From Rhyzopertha dominica (lineage: Eukaryota; Arthropoda; Insecta; Coleoptera; Bostrichidae), in the NCBI GenBank assembly GCA_025024175.1, contig QCXZ01000138.1, positions 47,959,092-48,023,091 on the forward strand: 64,000 bases of DNA. Reading direction: 5' to 3'. Positions 1 to 13,236 of this stretch are shown piece by piece. The notes under the pieces are model-generated. The model did not search any database, was not told where the DNA came from, and saw only the letters and a list, made by a program, of their open reading frames with translations. The position numbers and the translations under genes are program-made. The number at the start of each line of letters is the position of its first letter. Positions within the stretch are counted from its first letter, which is position 1.

Positions 1-583
1 TTCATCAGTCAGCTAGAGCTTTCCTTGCTAACAAATCAAAATCAACCCCAATCCGCATAGACGAAGCAAAAATTCGGCTAGACTGAAGACAAATACAGCA
101 AAACGCGTCAGAGTTCGCAGTCGAGGGATGTATTTTAGTCAGAAATAAGTGGGTCCGATCCATCTTACAGGACTCCCGCTAATTTCCCGGAAAAGTGTGG
201 ACTTTAAATTAAATTAAAGCAATCGGTTAAATGTACTTCCACTTCTTTGGATACGGTTAATTGTCTCCCAGTTCGCGGAAAATGGACAAAAGAGACAACC
301 CGAGGATAATCTGGTAGAGCAGTCGAGTTTTTCTAAGTTGATGTACTGTTCTTTCCATTTAGAGCTCCAGTTTGTATTATGCAGCGTAAAAAGGAGAAAT
401 GGAGGTTTTACCGGGAAAGTTTATCAATGAGGTTATTAATTAATTAGAACACATCACGGTTATCGTTACAGATTAAACAAATATGTGAGATATTATGTTG
501 TCACTGCATAGTCGGAAACAATCAGCCAGATGTTGATTTGACAGATTTAATTAGACTTTAAAACAGCTAAATTTCTTAAATAA
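1..583. other. Unassigned AT-rich sequence upstream of LINE relic
   Basis: I find no convincing coding frame, RNA gene or terminal repeat here. The right part may belong to the 5' portion of the LINE relic that becomes recognisable at about 584. Confidence 0.4.
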
Positions 584-2630
584 ATGCATAGAAATGAAAG
601 TGTTGACATAGTATTGCATGTTGATGATGTTATCATTAAAACGACAAATTTAATAACTTTAAACAATTTCAAAAAAAATATTATTATTACTTTTAATATA
701 AAAAATGGGTTACCTTGGTTTTATAGTGATGTTAAAAACAAAATCGGGGAACAGGACATTGCATATAAAGCGTTTAGGTGTAGCAACCAGCAAAACAGGG
801 TGCTCAGTTGGCAGCTGTATAAATCAAAGCGGAATGAGGTTGTAAGTTTTCCTAGAGGGAAGAAACGACGTTACTACCACAAAAAATTGATTGTTTTAAG
901 AATAACTCCAGTATGATGTGGAAAACATCAAAAAAACTTGTAAATACAAAAAATCAGTGTGACTATAGTTGTGTTCCTTTCTACTGTGATGATCATATGA
1001 TTTTAGTAAGAGATACTGTGCAGATTGCGAATAGGTTCAATAATTATTTTATAGAAAGTATTAGTTCAATTGTCAGTGATATAGATTACAATGATACATG
1101 TCAATTTACAAACAGCAATATGTATCCAAATTTGTCGGAATTCAGCCGAGTGAATATGAGTCAACTAAGGAAAATAGCTAATAATCTGGATAATAAATTC
1201 AATGTGAATGATTGCACAAAAAATATTTCCAACTATAGGTCATGTTATTTTGAATATCATTAACACTTCGCTTACCAAAGGTAAACACTATTGAGTGCAG
1301 CAAATTTAAACCAATTAATACTTTGCCTGTTGTTGAGAAGATATTGGAAATGGTAGTTTACAGACAACTCTTAACAGCACGTAGAAAAATATGAAATATT
1401 GTTGAGTTATCCATCCGGATTTAGGCAAAATCACTCTTGTGAGAGTGCCCTCCAGTTGACTCTTAGTAAATTTTATGCTGATATTATCACTAATAAGAAT
1501 ATTGTTTGTGTTTTTCTCGATTTGAAGCGAGCTTTTGAGACAAATGACAGGTCGATATTGCTTAGAAAATTATTTCAATATGGTTTTCAGGGAAAGGTGC
1601 ACGAGTGGTTGGCTAATTATTTAAGTAGTAGAAAACAGAGAGAGTGTGATAGGGCCTCTGTCGTTTACAGTATATATTAACGATATTGATTTGTTTGTTG
1701 GTTGTGATTTTGTTAATTTATTTGCGGGTGATACATTACTTGTTGAAAGTGATTGTAATTTAGATGTAGCAATAGCAAAAATGAATAAAACTCTTGCAAA
1801 GGTAGAGCAGTATCTAGCTTCAAATAGATTAAAGCTTAATGTATAATAGACTAAGGGTATGATTGTCACTACTAAATACAAATATAAATTTTTAGATTTG
1901 GATAAAATAGATTTGCATATTTGCAATTGTAGAATTGATATTGTAAGGATATATAAATACCTAGGTCTCACAACTGACTGCTTGTTATCGTTTGATGAGC
2001 ACTTTAACTACATGCAAAAGAAAATATCAAAAAAGTTGTTCTTCTTATCAAGAGTGGCTAAATTCCTCTCTACAGAAACGGCCATTGGAGTATATAAAAC
2101 TATTATACAACCTCATTTTGAATACTATGCGTCGATAGTGTTTCAGTTCAACCTTAACAAGATGTCTTGCTTGCAAAAACTTAAAAATCGTGCAATGAGA
2201 ATTATTCTAAAGTGTGCCAGGCTCACGCCGATTAGGACTATGTTGATTGCTCGACAGTGGTTGAATACTGCGGATAGGGTGCTGTATCTTACGATGGTCT
2301 TTATATATAAAATAATAAATAATCTCATGCCACCCTGCCTAACAAAAATGATAGTTAGGGCACACGATGTTCATCAATATGAAACTCGAGATACTGGTGA
2401 TATTTTCGTGAATAGAACTTACGCAACTGCCTCTAAATCTCTATTTTTAAAGGTTTTATAAAATACAATTCATTGCCACTTCATGTTAGATCTGCTAAAT
2501 CTCTTAGACGCTTCAAATCACAGTTGCTGGTTTATATTAAGGGCACTGGGTGGCGTGCGAATATTGTTTGATTTGTTTTGGGTTGTTTGTTTTGTGTATT
2601 CATGTTGAACATTAAATAAATCAATAAATG
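584..2630 (+). pseudogene. Degenerate non-LTR retrotransposon (LINE) with reverse transcriptase relic
   Basis: Several broken frames in one direction make up the second half of a LINE ORF2. The stretch at 584-916 resembles the linker after the endonuclease, with a PWFYSDV-like motif. The stretch at 1399-1680 has the RT fingers pattern GFRQNHSCESALQ followed by VFLDLKRAFE. At 1646-1846 a remnant of the GPLxFxxYINDI block is followed by FAGDTL, where FADDT would carry the catalytic aspartates. At 1859-2461 lies the thumb region (YKYLGLTTD, then RAMRIILK), and 2462-2570 continues in a shifted frame with a NSLPLHVRSAKS-type C-terminus. A deletion removes sequence between the RLA and GPL blocks, and several frameshifts are present, so it is inactive. 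The 3' end is probably near the AATAAA-rich run at 2610-2630. Jockey/CR1-like affinity is an inference. Confidence 0.85.
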
Positions 2631-4582
2631 CTATTTTCCAATGTATTATTATTATATTATTTTGAAATGATACATTTTGCAAATAACCTGTACCTATATT
2701 AAAACCTTATCTCAAAAGTTGTCCCGTTGCAAAAAGGTTTCTTTACTGTATTTAAATTAATGTAAGATGTAAGTACTGTTTCAAAAAAATGACCCCGTAC
2801 AGTATAATATTGTTAGTTTTGACAGTGAACAGTTATCTCATCTTATTTCAGAAATCTAAGATTAGGACTTATTGGGTATCTCAAATAAGCGATTCAAATT
2901 GTCACACAACAGTCAAATAACGAAGTAAGGATTTAGTCATATAATCAGAAACCCCTTTATTTAAATTCCCGTTTTTTCTTCTTGTCACTTTCCCCAAATC
3001 CCCTTAGCGTTTGTTGTGGTCTCTCTAATCGTTTACACAAAGAAATAAGTTACAATGCTTTGTTTCTGCTATGATAAATTTACTTTGGCAAAATGCCTTT
3101 CCCCTCCAAAGCGGGCCGTTAACCTTTACCATCTTTGAAGTTTCCAGGGATTACATGCTCAATAATAAATTTAAACGGGTAAATAAAGATTTCAGTTTTT
3201 AATGCGCTTGAACTTGTATGCGTTAGTTTTAAAGCGATGTGCTAATTCGTAAAACAGTTAATGCACCCTTTGGTGTAGCTCAATGATACATCTGCGTTTG
3301 CATTAATTGAAACCTTTTACGCAACTGATTAAATTTAATGGTGTAATTACTATACTGATTGGATTTTCCTGGAATAAAGGCATGTTGTGTTTGACCCCGT
3401 GCTACTGACGCTATTTACGTTAATTTAATAAAAAGCAGGGATATTTTAATTAAACGGTATACAAAAAAAGTAATATTTGAAAATATAATACTGTAAATTT
3501 TATCGAGTTTTTAATACAAATGATTCAAAACAAGGCATGTTTGCAATAAACGGCATCGCATTACATTTACTGTTCTGCGCCAACGTTAAAGGTGATATAG
3601 CATCTAGCAGGAGTGTACAGAAAACCACAATACTCAGACAGATATTTACATGCCACATCTCCTCATCCTCTGACACAAGAGAATAGTCTTATAAGAAAGA
3701 AAGAAAAAAAATTCCTACAAGATTCTGAAGCCCCTTTTATATTTTAGGTGGATGATGGAAAGGTTAAAAAAACTTCATTTTTATACTTTTCATAAGCCGT
3801 TTTTGAAAACGCATACTGATAGCTGATGTTTGTGAAGTTGCATCAAGTTTGAAGTATTGTCTCATTCTCCTTGTTCGGTTGGTGTTTTTTCCCAAGACAG
3901 AAGTGCATCCAGATATTTATTTACTCACTGCTTCTTTCTGTGCGCATGCTTAGCACGTAATATTATTTGTTAGCACCTTCCTCATTTCAAAATACACCAC
4001 TTGACCGATAACAACCTTTGTTTAGCTTTTTAGAGAATTTTACAAGCACCAAAAAGACCCTTTACAACCTGACTGACATTATTACACCTACCAACTGTTC
4101 TGTCCGCGCCTACTAAATTTGTGTCTATCAACGGTCCATCCTGGCATAGTGTGCGTCCTCGCACCTTTCACTAAGTTAATTACATCAGTCCTTTTCCACT
4201 ACTAGTCCCTTCAACCAACAGCTCCTTTCCCTGTTCACTAATAGTTCCTGTTTTTCTCTGTTCTGTCTGTCTGTTACGTTATACCTCCGTCCTTCTTTCA
4301 TCTACCTGATGATTCCAACACCTTCCCTTTTTCCTTCAAATGCAAATCAAAATCATCTGCACCTCAACTACTACTTGCTTTTTGTCATCCGCCTCCTTCT
4401 GTTCATGGCATTAGTGTCATAAAACTTTTTTCAGCCTCATTCTCTGCCAACTTCTCTGTTATGTCTTCCGTGATTTGAGCCTAACACCTTTTCCTTCTCT
4501 TATGCTTTTCAGATTTTTCTCAAAAAAAAACTTGACTGCTTAACGTCGTCAGGCTTTTGCAATTCCGCAAATATATGTAGTA
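2631..4582. other. Intergenic, no gene seen
   Basis: This is AT-rich sequence. The part from about 3900 to 4550 is conspicuously pyrimidine-rich on the plus strand. No frame resembles a known protein. A fragment near 3270 looks like a tRNA A-box but has no B-box or acceptor stem. Confidence 0.4.
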
Positions 4583-4622
4583 TAGTAATGCAACTGTCTT
4601 ACCGTTATTACAACCCTGCAAT
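4583..4622 (+). repeat. Left terminal inverted repeat of the Tc1/mariner-type element
   Basis: It reads TAGTAATGCAAC at the outer tip and CAACCCTGCAAT at the inner end. The mate is at 6477-6516, with mismatches only near inner positions 14 and 25. Weaker similarity continues inward for about 20 bp. Confidence 0.9.
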
Positions 4623-4849
4623 AAAATTTATCTTTCATCTCGAACAGCAGGCGGCCCCTCACAAGTTACCGCAAATAACCGGATTACCATAAATTTAGGT
4701 CCGATTTTCGGAAGATGGTTAAGCAGGGCCGGATTATTTAAAGTTTACTACCGGTCAAACCAAAACTAGCATTCAGTCTTAGTATTTCTGTGCGCGAGAC
4801 AAGAGAAGCGAAAAATATTCCGTCTTTGGGAAAAAGCTGCTCCAAGTAC

Positions 4850-5760
4850 CGCTCAGAATGAAGTTGCTGACGCTGGCATGGAAGTGCAAATTGAAGAAAA
4901 CAAGAGGAATCATCGTTACTTTACCCAAGATGCCAAAGAAATCATAAAATAATTATACAATTTTTTGATAAAAAAAGAGTGCAGTGCTCCGTTAAAAGTG
5001 ACATGCGAAACGGTTAGTGTCCCCTACACGACTGTGGAGATATTATTGAAAATAAAGACAATTGAAGAAAATCACGCAAAATTCTAAATATATCAAAAGA
5101 GCTTGAGATAGAAATTAAAAAAGGGATTTACCAAATGTATAAGGAAAATAAAGTTCCAACTATGGCAAGACTGAAATTAAAACTTTTGGAATTAGGATAT
5201 GACATACGTTATTGCGAAGAGTGGTTCAGAAAATACTTGAGGAGCATCGGTTTTAATTATAGTACAATAAACCAACGTTTGTCCCATAATGGAATCAACC
5301 CGACCAAAAAGAATGAGATGGGATTATATAAACGAAATCAGAAGGTACCGCCAAAGAAAATCGTAATATCGTATATTTGGATGAAACGTGGTACGACACC
5401 CACGACTTGATAAAAAAGGTCTGACAGATGGGACAAACAACTGCGTTCTGCAAGCACTACCTCGTGAGGAAAAAGAATTATAATTCTTCATGCGAGAGGA
5501 AGTGATGGATGGGTGGAAAATGGCCTATTACTGTCAGCGAAACAGATCCAAAATTATTCTGCTGACTACCATTGTGACATGGACTCTACACTTTTTAAAA
5601 CTTGGTTTCAGCAGCAGTTACTGCCAGGGCTACCACCAGGATCTGTTATAGTCATGGATAACGCGAGTTATCATTCAAAATTCATGAACGAGGCGCCAGC
5701 ATCAGCTACAAAAAATAGAAATAATTGATTACATGAAAAAGAATAAAATTACAAAATTTT
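4850..5760 (+). pseudogene. Tc1/mariner/IS630-type DDE transposase, broken
   Basis: The helix-turn-helix half is spread over 4880-5280 in broken frames, including a RKYLRSIGFNYS-like segment in the 5135-5410 frame. The DDE half follows. A frame change near 5370 is followed by YLDETWYDTHDL, the first catalytic aspartate context. At 5500-5680 the reading is DGWVENGLLLSAKQ, then PPGSVIVMDNASYHS, the second aspartate context. The final catalytic acidic residue cannot be placed because the frame ends around 5728 in degenerate sequence. Multiple frameshifts make it non-functional. The same transposase type supplies the repeated fragments at 15.2-17.2 kb. Confidence 0.85.
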
Positions 5761-6476
5761 ATAATACATGTTAATGATGATGCTAACAGTGATTCAGAAT
5801 TTGACAGTAGTGATGATGATGATAATAATTAATATATTTAAGTTATGTCAGTGTAAACTTGTTAGATTTTTTTGTAAAAATATAATAGATGTATGGAATT
5901 ATTTTTTTTGCATTTAGAGCTTTAGATAAAAAAAATATATATTCTTATTATTTTCTTTTAGAATACTTGTCTTTTATTTACATATTTAGTTATGTTAACC
6001 GTTAACCGCATGTTTCCAATAGTTACAAGATTTTAAAAATATTAAAATGTATTGTTTATAATTTTCGGCTAGCACAGCATTCAACATATTCACAGGATAT
6101 AAATATTACAGGAATGTTAAAAATCAAAATAAAAATATTTAAGAATGCGAGATTTTTCTTTGCATATTAAAAAATGCTCAGATGTGCATGTTGTCTAGTT
6201 GAACTACAAATTTCATTATAACTAGATATACTTTGCTTGTGCAAAATAATGTTGCTACTCATCTAAAACTACGTACAATTCATTTTGAGACGTAAATAAA
6301 AACGATCGATGTAAAACGTCTTATTAATCAAATGATTAAAAGCTACTTAGAATAATATACACTACACAAACAAAAAACGAGTTTTAAAACGGCTTAAAAC
6401 CGACACTGGAAATTCGCAAAATCACAAAGAGAGAGTTTGCCGTTCCAACTGTGCCTGTAAATGAAAGGTAAATAGC

Positions 6477-6516
6477 ATTGCAGGGTTGTAAAAACGGTAA
6501 GAGAGTTGCATTACTA
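6477..6516 (-). repeat. Right terminal inverted repeat of the Tc1/mariner-type element
   Basis: This is the reverse complement of 4583-4622 with two mismatches. It ends GTTGCATTACTA and is followed by the TA target-site copy. Confidence 0.9.
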
Positions 6517-6888
6517 TAGAATTAACCAAGCTATAGACTTCTGGATTAGAAAATATCGGAACCAGCAAAAAATTCTATTACTGAAAGTAGGTATATCCTT
6601 CCATAACTGATATAACGGTGCCCCAAAGGTAAGTGAGCAGCATCTAGAGCCAAAATGAAATGGTCCTTTTCGACGAAGATTCTAGTAACTGCCAACAACC
6701 AGCAGCCAGTAACGACGCAGTTGCCTGCGGTTAATACTCTTAAAGTTCAACACTAAGCCGCTTTCTCAATTCAAGAAAAACTTCACCGAGACAAACTGCG
6801 TCCCCCGGGTTGAAGTTGGAATTTTAGCGGTTAAAGCACACTAGAGACCGATGCCCCGATGAAGTTCCGGTGTAATCCTCCGGCTCCC

Positions 6889-6896
6889 TATATAAG
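6889..6896 (+). promoter_or_regulatory. Candidate TATA box of an orphan promoter
   Basis: A strong TATATAAG lies in a locally GC-richer island (about 6640-6960) inside otherwise AT-rich spacer. A splice-donor-like AAAG|GTGTGT sits near 7015, as a short non-coding first exon would give. No downstream coding exon could be attached, so this is only a candidate. Confidence 0.3.
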
Positions 6897-6904
6897 CCAG
6901 TTTC

Positions 6905-9584
6905 CCTTCAATCAGGCTAACGCCGTTAGAGCCGCTCACACATTACGTACCAAGTTTTAACGAAATTATCCGAACCGTCAAGTTGTATCCCGCCTCGTGT
7001 AAAACTATTATTAAAGGTGTGTATGGCGTTTTCATGAATTTTCATAACTACAGGGGAGGGAATCAAACTTGCGTCGTCCTAGGCAACTTCGGTGAGACCT
7101 GTGCAAGCTGGTGTAGAGTAATGAGGATATGCGATATTAACTGAAGTTTACGCAAGACGTTGCTGATAAGTTCGTCTGTTAGCGAAGAGTATGTTTAGAT
7201 AGACTTGATGAAGTCAAATGATATGAAAGACGGGAAAATACAGTCCCTGAGGTCTCATAAAATCAGACTATTGTGAAAGTTTGTCATTTTTCCACAGATA
7301 TATCTCTGGAGCAGTTGATTTTAGATATACATGACCTTGAACCCTTAAATTAATAGTAGAAGTGTATTTTATTTCAAATAAGGGAGTTATCGGCTACTTC
7401 CCTTATAACTGGAAGTTAGTAGTTAATAACAATCATCCCATACTAAAGATATAAGATTTTTAAATAATTATTCACAGCATAGGCATACCGAAAGGGGGGC
7501 AGCTGCCCTTCCCCCCTGGACCTTCTATACATTTAACTGGTTAATTAATTACGTATTTACGAAATTGTAAATGAAGTAAAATTTATAGACGCGTTTTTTT
7601 TTACAATTTTCATCCAAAACTGACATTGAATAAGTCGTCAAAGGGTTTCCAAGCTTATCTTGGTCAGGTGCCAAAACAAGATTTCTGCTTTATTCAGTTC
7701 TTCTAGGAAAGGCACGAGTTGGGTCCCACTAATATCTTGTGTACCTGCTAGCTAGAAGGTCCTATGCGAGTTGGGTTCCACTGGTTCCCCCCAATAAAGC
7801 AATTACAGGGGTTTATTACTGAGGATATTATATTTCTCAAAATCTCCTGTTCCTGATATTTCGTCATTCATTGGTTATAAGTTTACAATTTAGCCGCCCA
7901 TTTATAAAATGTGCAATACTTGGGCTAAGACAAATGATCAAAGCAATTTCCAGTTTCAGTTGTAAAGTGAGTGAAAAAGGTAAATAACTTATTGCTATAA
8001 ATAAGTTCAAATTCGGCTTCCACGAATTTATAAACAGGGACTGTAAATAGATGGAAATATACAAATAAAAAAACTGTGTGCAAGGCATTTATTAAGAAAG
8101 GGAGTAAGTTTTACTGACCACATTTTAGATAAGTCTATATCTTTCTCTTTCAGTTTTTAATACTGTAAGATAACAAATCAGTGTAGAAAAACAATACATA
8201 TTGTTTTACTCGCGACTGTTTTCACAAAATGAAATTTCAAATTTTGAAAATTATTTTTAAATAACGAACTAAACAATTGACAATTGTCAAACATGCTTAC
8301 ATGATATTCAGTAAATAATTAAAGAAAAACGTGAAAATTTATTCAAAATCAAATGGTCAAACAATATCATACAGCACCAATACGGCAAAGCTTCAGTGTA
8401 AACCATTAATTGTATTTTAAACACTACGGAAGTGTTATATATTTACATTTGCCTTTAATATATTTCTGTACTATCTCTTCACTAACAGTTTCTTTTACTT
8501 TCGAAATTAATAACCATAATTTCTTTTCGTTTTTGTTACTTTGGAATGATTCTTCTGTGCTATTTGTAATTTCAGCAGTGCCTGTTTCAGAGTATTGTTG
8601 AAACTTACGTCTTCTGGATTTGACTACTTGAAATTTGTCGGTATCTAGATTTTTATTATTTTTGATGTCACTCTGAAGATTGATAATGCTCTTTATTTTA
8701 TTTTCTGTGATGATTTGCTCTTCTGAGGTAGTAGGTGCATGCTTAGTTATTTGTTTATTAGTATTATTATCTAAATTCTGTGTTAGTTAGTGTTAAATAG
8801 AAGCAAAGGTAAAAAGGTGAAAAATTGAATCAAACACTAAAAGGAAATCCAAGAACCGATGTGTGTTCTTATTGTTAGATAAGATCCCAAAAAAGTTATT
8901 TTTATGGCTGAGGCTTCGTAAATGAAATTAATTAAATGTTTTGTACCTACTCTATATACATTTAGATTTTTCTGCAGTAGATATATTTTACTGAACGACT
9001 GCAAGTGCAAACTCTACAGTTTGTTCATTAACACAAATTACCTGCGCGGCTTAACAACAGCACGCCGTTTCACGTGTTGCGTGTTAATGACCGTACGTGC
9101 TAAAGTTCTGGTTTGTTGATTTACGTGTAATTGCAAGGGAGTCTGTTGCAATGTGACATGAGAGCACTAATTGCTATCGCGTTTAAACCCTGTGGTACAC
9201 CACCGGGCTTTATTACCTACAGTTATGTAAATGCCCGCTATATATAACGCCCCTGTGGACTGCTGGACGCTATAAAAAGCTCAAAGAATACCTGGCTTTT
9301 TTATATTACATTGTGCACGGTTATTAAGGTAAGTAGGGAGGAACATGGACATGAAGCAATATATATGGCATAAAGGCAAGGGAGCACTGAAAGATGTTCA
9401 ATCAGCAAAAGGCATCTCAAAAAACTTTAAGCACAAGAAGAAAAATGCCAAAGCTGGGCAAAATTTGACCACAGCTATGGACAAGGAAAATGAGATACGT
9501 TTAAATTTATGGAAAGTGAAAGGCAATACTACAGTTCAAGGCTATATAAGATAGAATTTGTTATATGAGATTTAAAGGAAGGTA
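6905..9584. other. Intergenic, no gene seen
   Basis: Apart from the candidate promoter at 6889 I see no coding frame that resembles a protein. Short open frames at 7864-8088 (minus), 8410-8601 and 8922-9119 have AT-driven composition and no motif. The small basic frame at 9345-9554 precedes the next LINE relic and may be part of it. Confidence 0.4.
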
Positions 9585-11065
9585 CCAGAATTTGAGTTTG
9601 GTAAATATTCAGCACCATCAGCGGACAGAAAGATTGAAGTAAAAGAAGAATTTTACTGTATACTAGATAAAGAATGCGAAAACATACCAAAATTTGACTT
9701 AAAGATACAAATTCAAAAATTGGAAAAGAAGTTAGGTATAGACCTGTAACTGGAAAATACAGCAAACATGAGGAGAGTAACGAAAATGGGCGAATTTTAA
9801 TTGAAGAAAAAAGTTTAGTTATTAAAAGTACAGACTTCTAAAGGAGAAACATCTATAAAAGAACTTGGTGAACTGCCGATGGTAGCTGTGTAAACAAAAT
9901 GAATGATGTACTCATTGAAATGGCAGATCAAAAGAACATCAAGAATGTTAGAAACTACAGAGGCCCTTATGCCGATTCAGACCATTACTTTGTAGGCGTT
10001 TAGCCTTCACAAGAAATTCCGAAACAAAAGAGTGAAATACGTATACGCAAGGAAGCATTGCAAGGGTGAAGAGGGGTAAAAAATATGGGAAATAAAGGTT
10101 CGATGATAACTGTGAAAAGGTTTTAAAAAGTAGACAGCAATCATCACGAATGGAAATTCTTCGAAGCGAAACAGAAGATGCAAAGAGGAAATACTCATAT
10201 GAAAGGGAAAATGTAAAAGAGTGCTCAGAGAAAAGAAATAAAATATAATGAATGAATAGTTCGATCTGTTGTGGAGAAGTTTAAAACAAAGAAGTAAAAG
10301 AACTGTGTTTAGTTATAAGAAATGAGAAGCAAAGGTTTCATCCAAAAAACTTTGTTTATGAAAGGTAAAACTGATTCTATATGTTTTCTTAAAACAATGA
10401 GCTACAAGTTTGTTTGAACCTTTTCCTATAACTTTCAATAAATCTCTTAGTTATGAAGCATTTCCATAGTACTAGAAACTATCGTTCTTGATTCCAATCC
10501 ATAAATCAGTTTTAGTTATGCAAATTTTTATTTATACAGGTCTTTGAGGGGATCATTTCTAAATACCTCTGTTTCTTGGTACAGCAGGGGTTCGGTCTAG
10601 AAGATCTAGAAGCACTAATTTATTTCTTAACGCAAAGTTTATATATACATATACAGACACCCTCATATTATAGTTATTTAAAGGAAAACAGATCTGAATT
10701 TTTGCACAGTCATAAACGGTGACGGGTCATATTTTTTAAGATACTTAAGCGAATTATGAATTTTAAACTCAGCCTACTACGAATAAACAGATAGGACTGA
10801 TTCTCAATATTTTGTTTGGCGTTATAGATATGGAAAAAAGTTATTAGAAAAAGTTGTTCAGAATATTTTTTTAGGCCCGCATTTCATTGTAAATAGAATG
10901 GAATAGAAGCACAAAAAGTATAAAAAAGAGAACATAATAGGAATTGCTAAGGAGGCAAAAAACAAATCATGGGAAGACTTTGGTAAAGAAATGGAAATAG
11001 ACGGTAATGCTGACCACAAATTATTCTAAAAAGTTTAAGATACATAAAAAATATAAGAAGTTGGT
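9585..11065 (+). pseudogene. LINE relic: endonuclease and start of reverse transcriptase region
   Basis: Frames are broken but the order is that of a LINE ORF2. Around 9640-9740 the reading resembles the N-terminal endonuclease strands (CILDKECENIPKFDLKI). Around 9890-10000 it reads a TADGSCVNKMNDVLIEMADQ-like stretch followed by RNYRGPYADSDHYFV, the endonuclease C-terminal histidine/aspartate block. At about 10900-11060 a segment reads IAKEAKNKSWEDFGKEMEID, the linker before RT in the same LINE type. It contains many stops. The C-terminal relic at 42.87-43.40 kb looks like the same family. Confidence 0.75.
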
Positions 11066-13236
11066 AAAAAATAAACAGACATCAAGCAGTCATACATGCT
11101 GAAAATGAACATAGTATACTTTTTGAGCTTGCACCGGGCAATGTCTAACCGAATAAAAGTATGTTTTACTACTGATATTATTACGATACTTGAACTTTTG
11201 AGGTAATCAACAAACAAAATTGCCAATAATCTAACAAAAAACTCGGCGATTTTTGTTAATTAAATTTTGAGAAAAGTTCCTCGAAATGTACCAAAGAGTG
11301 TACATAATAATACGTGGTAGTTTTTGCTTGAACGTTAGCAGAGAACCGCAGTGACAAAACTGCATAAGTGCTTCCTCTTATGCCGGCATTTTACCACGAT
11401 TTATCTGCCGCAACGGTCTCCGTGGCATAATAATTTCGCAATGCTTGCAGACCACATAAATCTAGTTACATCAATTTGCATTTAAAGAGGTTTTCCTGTA
11501 TAAAACCGGCCCTAAAATTTACACATTACCAATTCAATGCCATTTAATAACGATGAACGTGATAAACCGAATTAGATATTATTGCTTGCCTAGATATGAA
11601 TAATGTTAAAGTTATTGGCACCCGATACTGGTAAAACGCCTGTAAATTGGGATTGTTAATGATGGGATTTAAATGTGGATTGCACATTATCAGTTTCACA
11701 CATCGGTCTGTGACTCTGTTACAGTTAAAACATCGAGGTTATTGTAATGGTTATTTTGTGTGATTATACTACTTTAAAACCCAATCTAATTATTATACAC
11801 CGCGATATGCGATGTCAGAAATTTTTCGGGTGAAATGAGACGAGCCAAATACAAATTTCATGTGTGAGGATGATTAAAGTGCGAGTGAAAAGTTCGATAG
11901 CGTTGGTAGTTAAATTTGGATTACAGTAATGTGTTTAATATATAATCGACATAAAATTTTGTTACAAGTTAATCCTAGGTTGTATTTCATTTCAATCAAA
12001 GGCAAGACAATTTTCTACTTCACTTGCTGGCCAGTACATAGATTTTACAGATTGACCAATTTGTGTTTCTGTTTTCATCAAAACTGGGTTAAGTAATGAA
12101 TGCACACGAGAGGTGGCTACATAAACCGATTTTTCAAAGTAAATTACCATTTTCAAAGACCTAAATGTCTATTCTCCGATTCACATTTCTCAAATACACC
12201 CTTCAAATGTTCGTCACATAATGGTATTTTCTTCACTTTTATGAGGCAAAAGAAACAATAGTGATCAGTGCCTATTTTTGTAGCTATGAGTTACAAATAA
12301 TCACGCTTGAAAACACGACTATTTTTTTACCTCGACTATTGAATAAACAAGGTTTTCTTGTTCTTTTTGTCATTGCTAGAGCCCATCGGTCATCTTCAGT
12401 GGCTTAAGAAGTACTAACTAAACGAGTACACTACAACGTATAAAACATCAAGTTAAACCACCCTCTACAAGCCATCGCTTTCATAAGAGAAGATGACAAA
12501 ATTTCCGATTCATCATTCCTCAGACGATCCAAACGACTTCAGCACAAGGTGAAAATTGAACAATCTTATAGTGAAGTGAAAGTGAATCAAAAGCAGAGCA
12601 CAGTAAATACGAAGCGTATACCTTATATATTCATATTTATTCTTATTATTCAATAATTATGTTTGTTGTATATTAATCATATTATGTTCTTAATCAACTT
12701 AGCATATAATCGTTTGCATATTCCAATGCTTTTATACTTTAATCTTTTTGAGGCTGCGATATGGTTGTTATACACCATCCAAAATTCGTTGCTGTTGGAC
12801 ATTTGAAGAGAGCGTCATTAAATTTATTAAAACAGTATTTGGGGCTTATCTGATGCAGCGGGCACAAAAGCTTAAATGTATGTATACAATACTATACATG
12901 GCAGTATGTCGCTGTTAAAAAAGTCAATGCTAAACATTTTGTGAACTGTATAGAAATACACAGATCGAAGAAGGACTATTTAGCGATTCGTAATATTTAG
13001 TTGGCCTTTATTATCCATTTACCTAACTAGACATCACCTACTACGAACAATTTGAAAAACTGTTTTCTGTTGGAAATCATTGCTGTCGAAAACAGAACGT
13101 TTTGACGAACAAATTACAAATACCTAAACCAGTTCAGCTTCAACTTTATTTACTACAACAATGAAATAAATAGTACTTGACGAAAATCGCCCAAGAAAAA
13201 TAAAAAAGTTTGGTATTCGGTGGAAAACGCCTCCAA
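11066..13236. other. Intergenic, no gene seen
   Basis: AT-rich spacer. No coding, tRNA or terminal-repeat structure could be supported. Confidence 0.4.

Larger units (their letters stand above)
4583..6516 (+). mobile_element. Tc1/mariner-type DNA transposon, complete ends, dead transposase
   Basis: The ends are 40-bp terminal inverted repeats at 4583-4622 and 6477-6516. They differ at only two positions by my alignment and start TAGTAATGCAAC. Each end is flanked by TA (4581-4582 and 6517-6518), the target site of Tc1/mariner/IS630 elements. The 1,934-bp body contains a broken DDE transposase in the same direction. The good match of the ends against the badly decayed coding region suggests either mobilisation in trans or a preserved copy whose ORF decayed first. 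Confidence 0.88.

Noticed and set aside
3262..3310. tRNA-like A-box (TGGTGTAGCTCAATGA)
   Set aside because: No B-box, anticodon arm or acceptor stem could be folded from the following sequence.
3900..4560. Possible minus-strand LINE in the pyrimidine-rich stretch
   Set aside because: Translated frames show no RT or endonuclease landmark. The strand bias alone is not sufficient.
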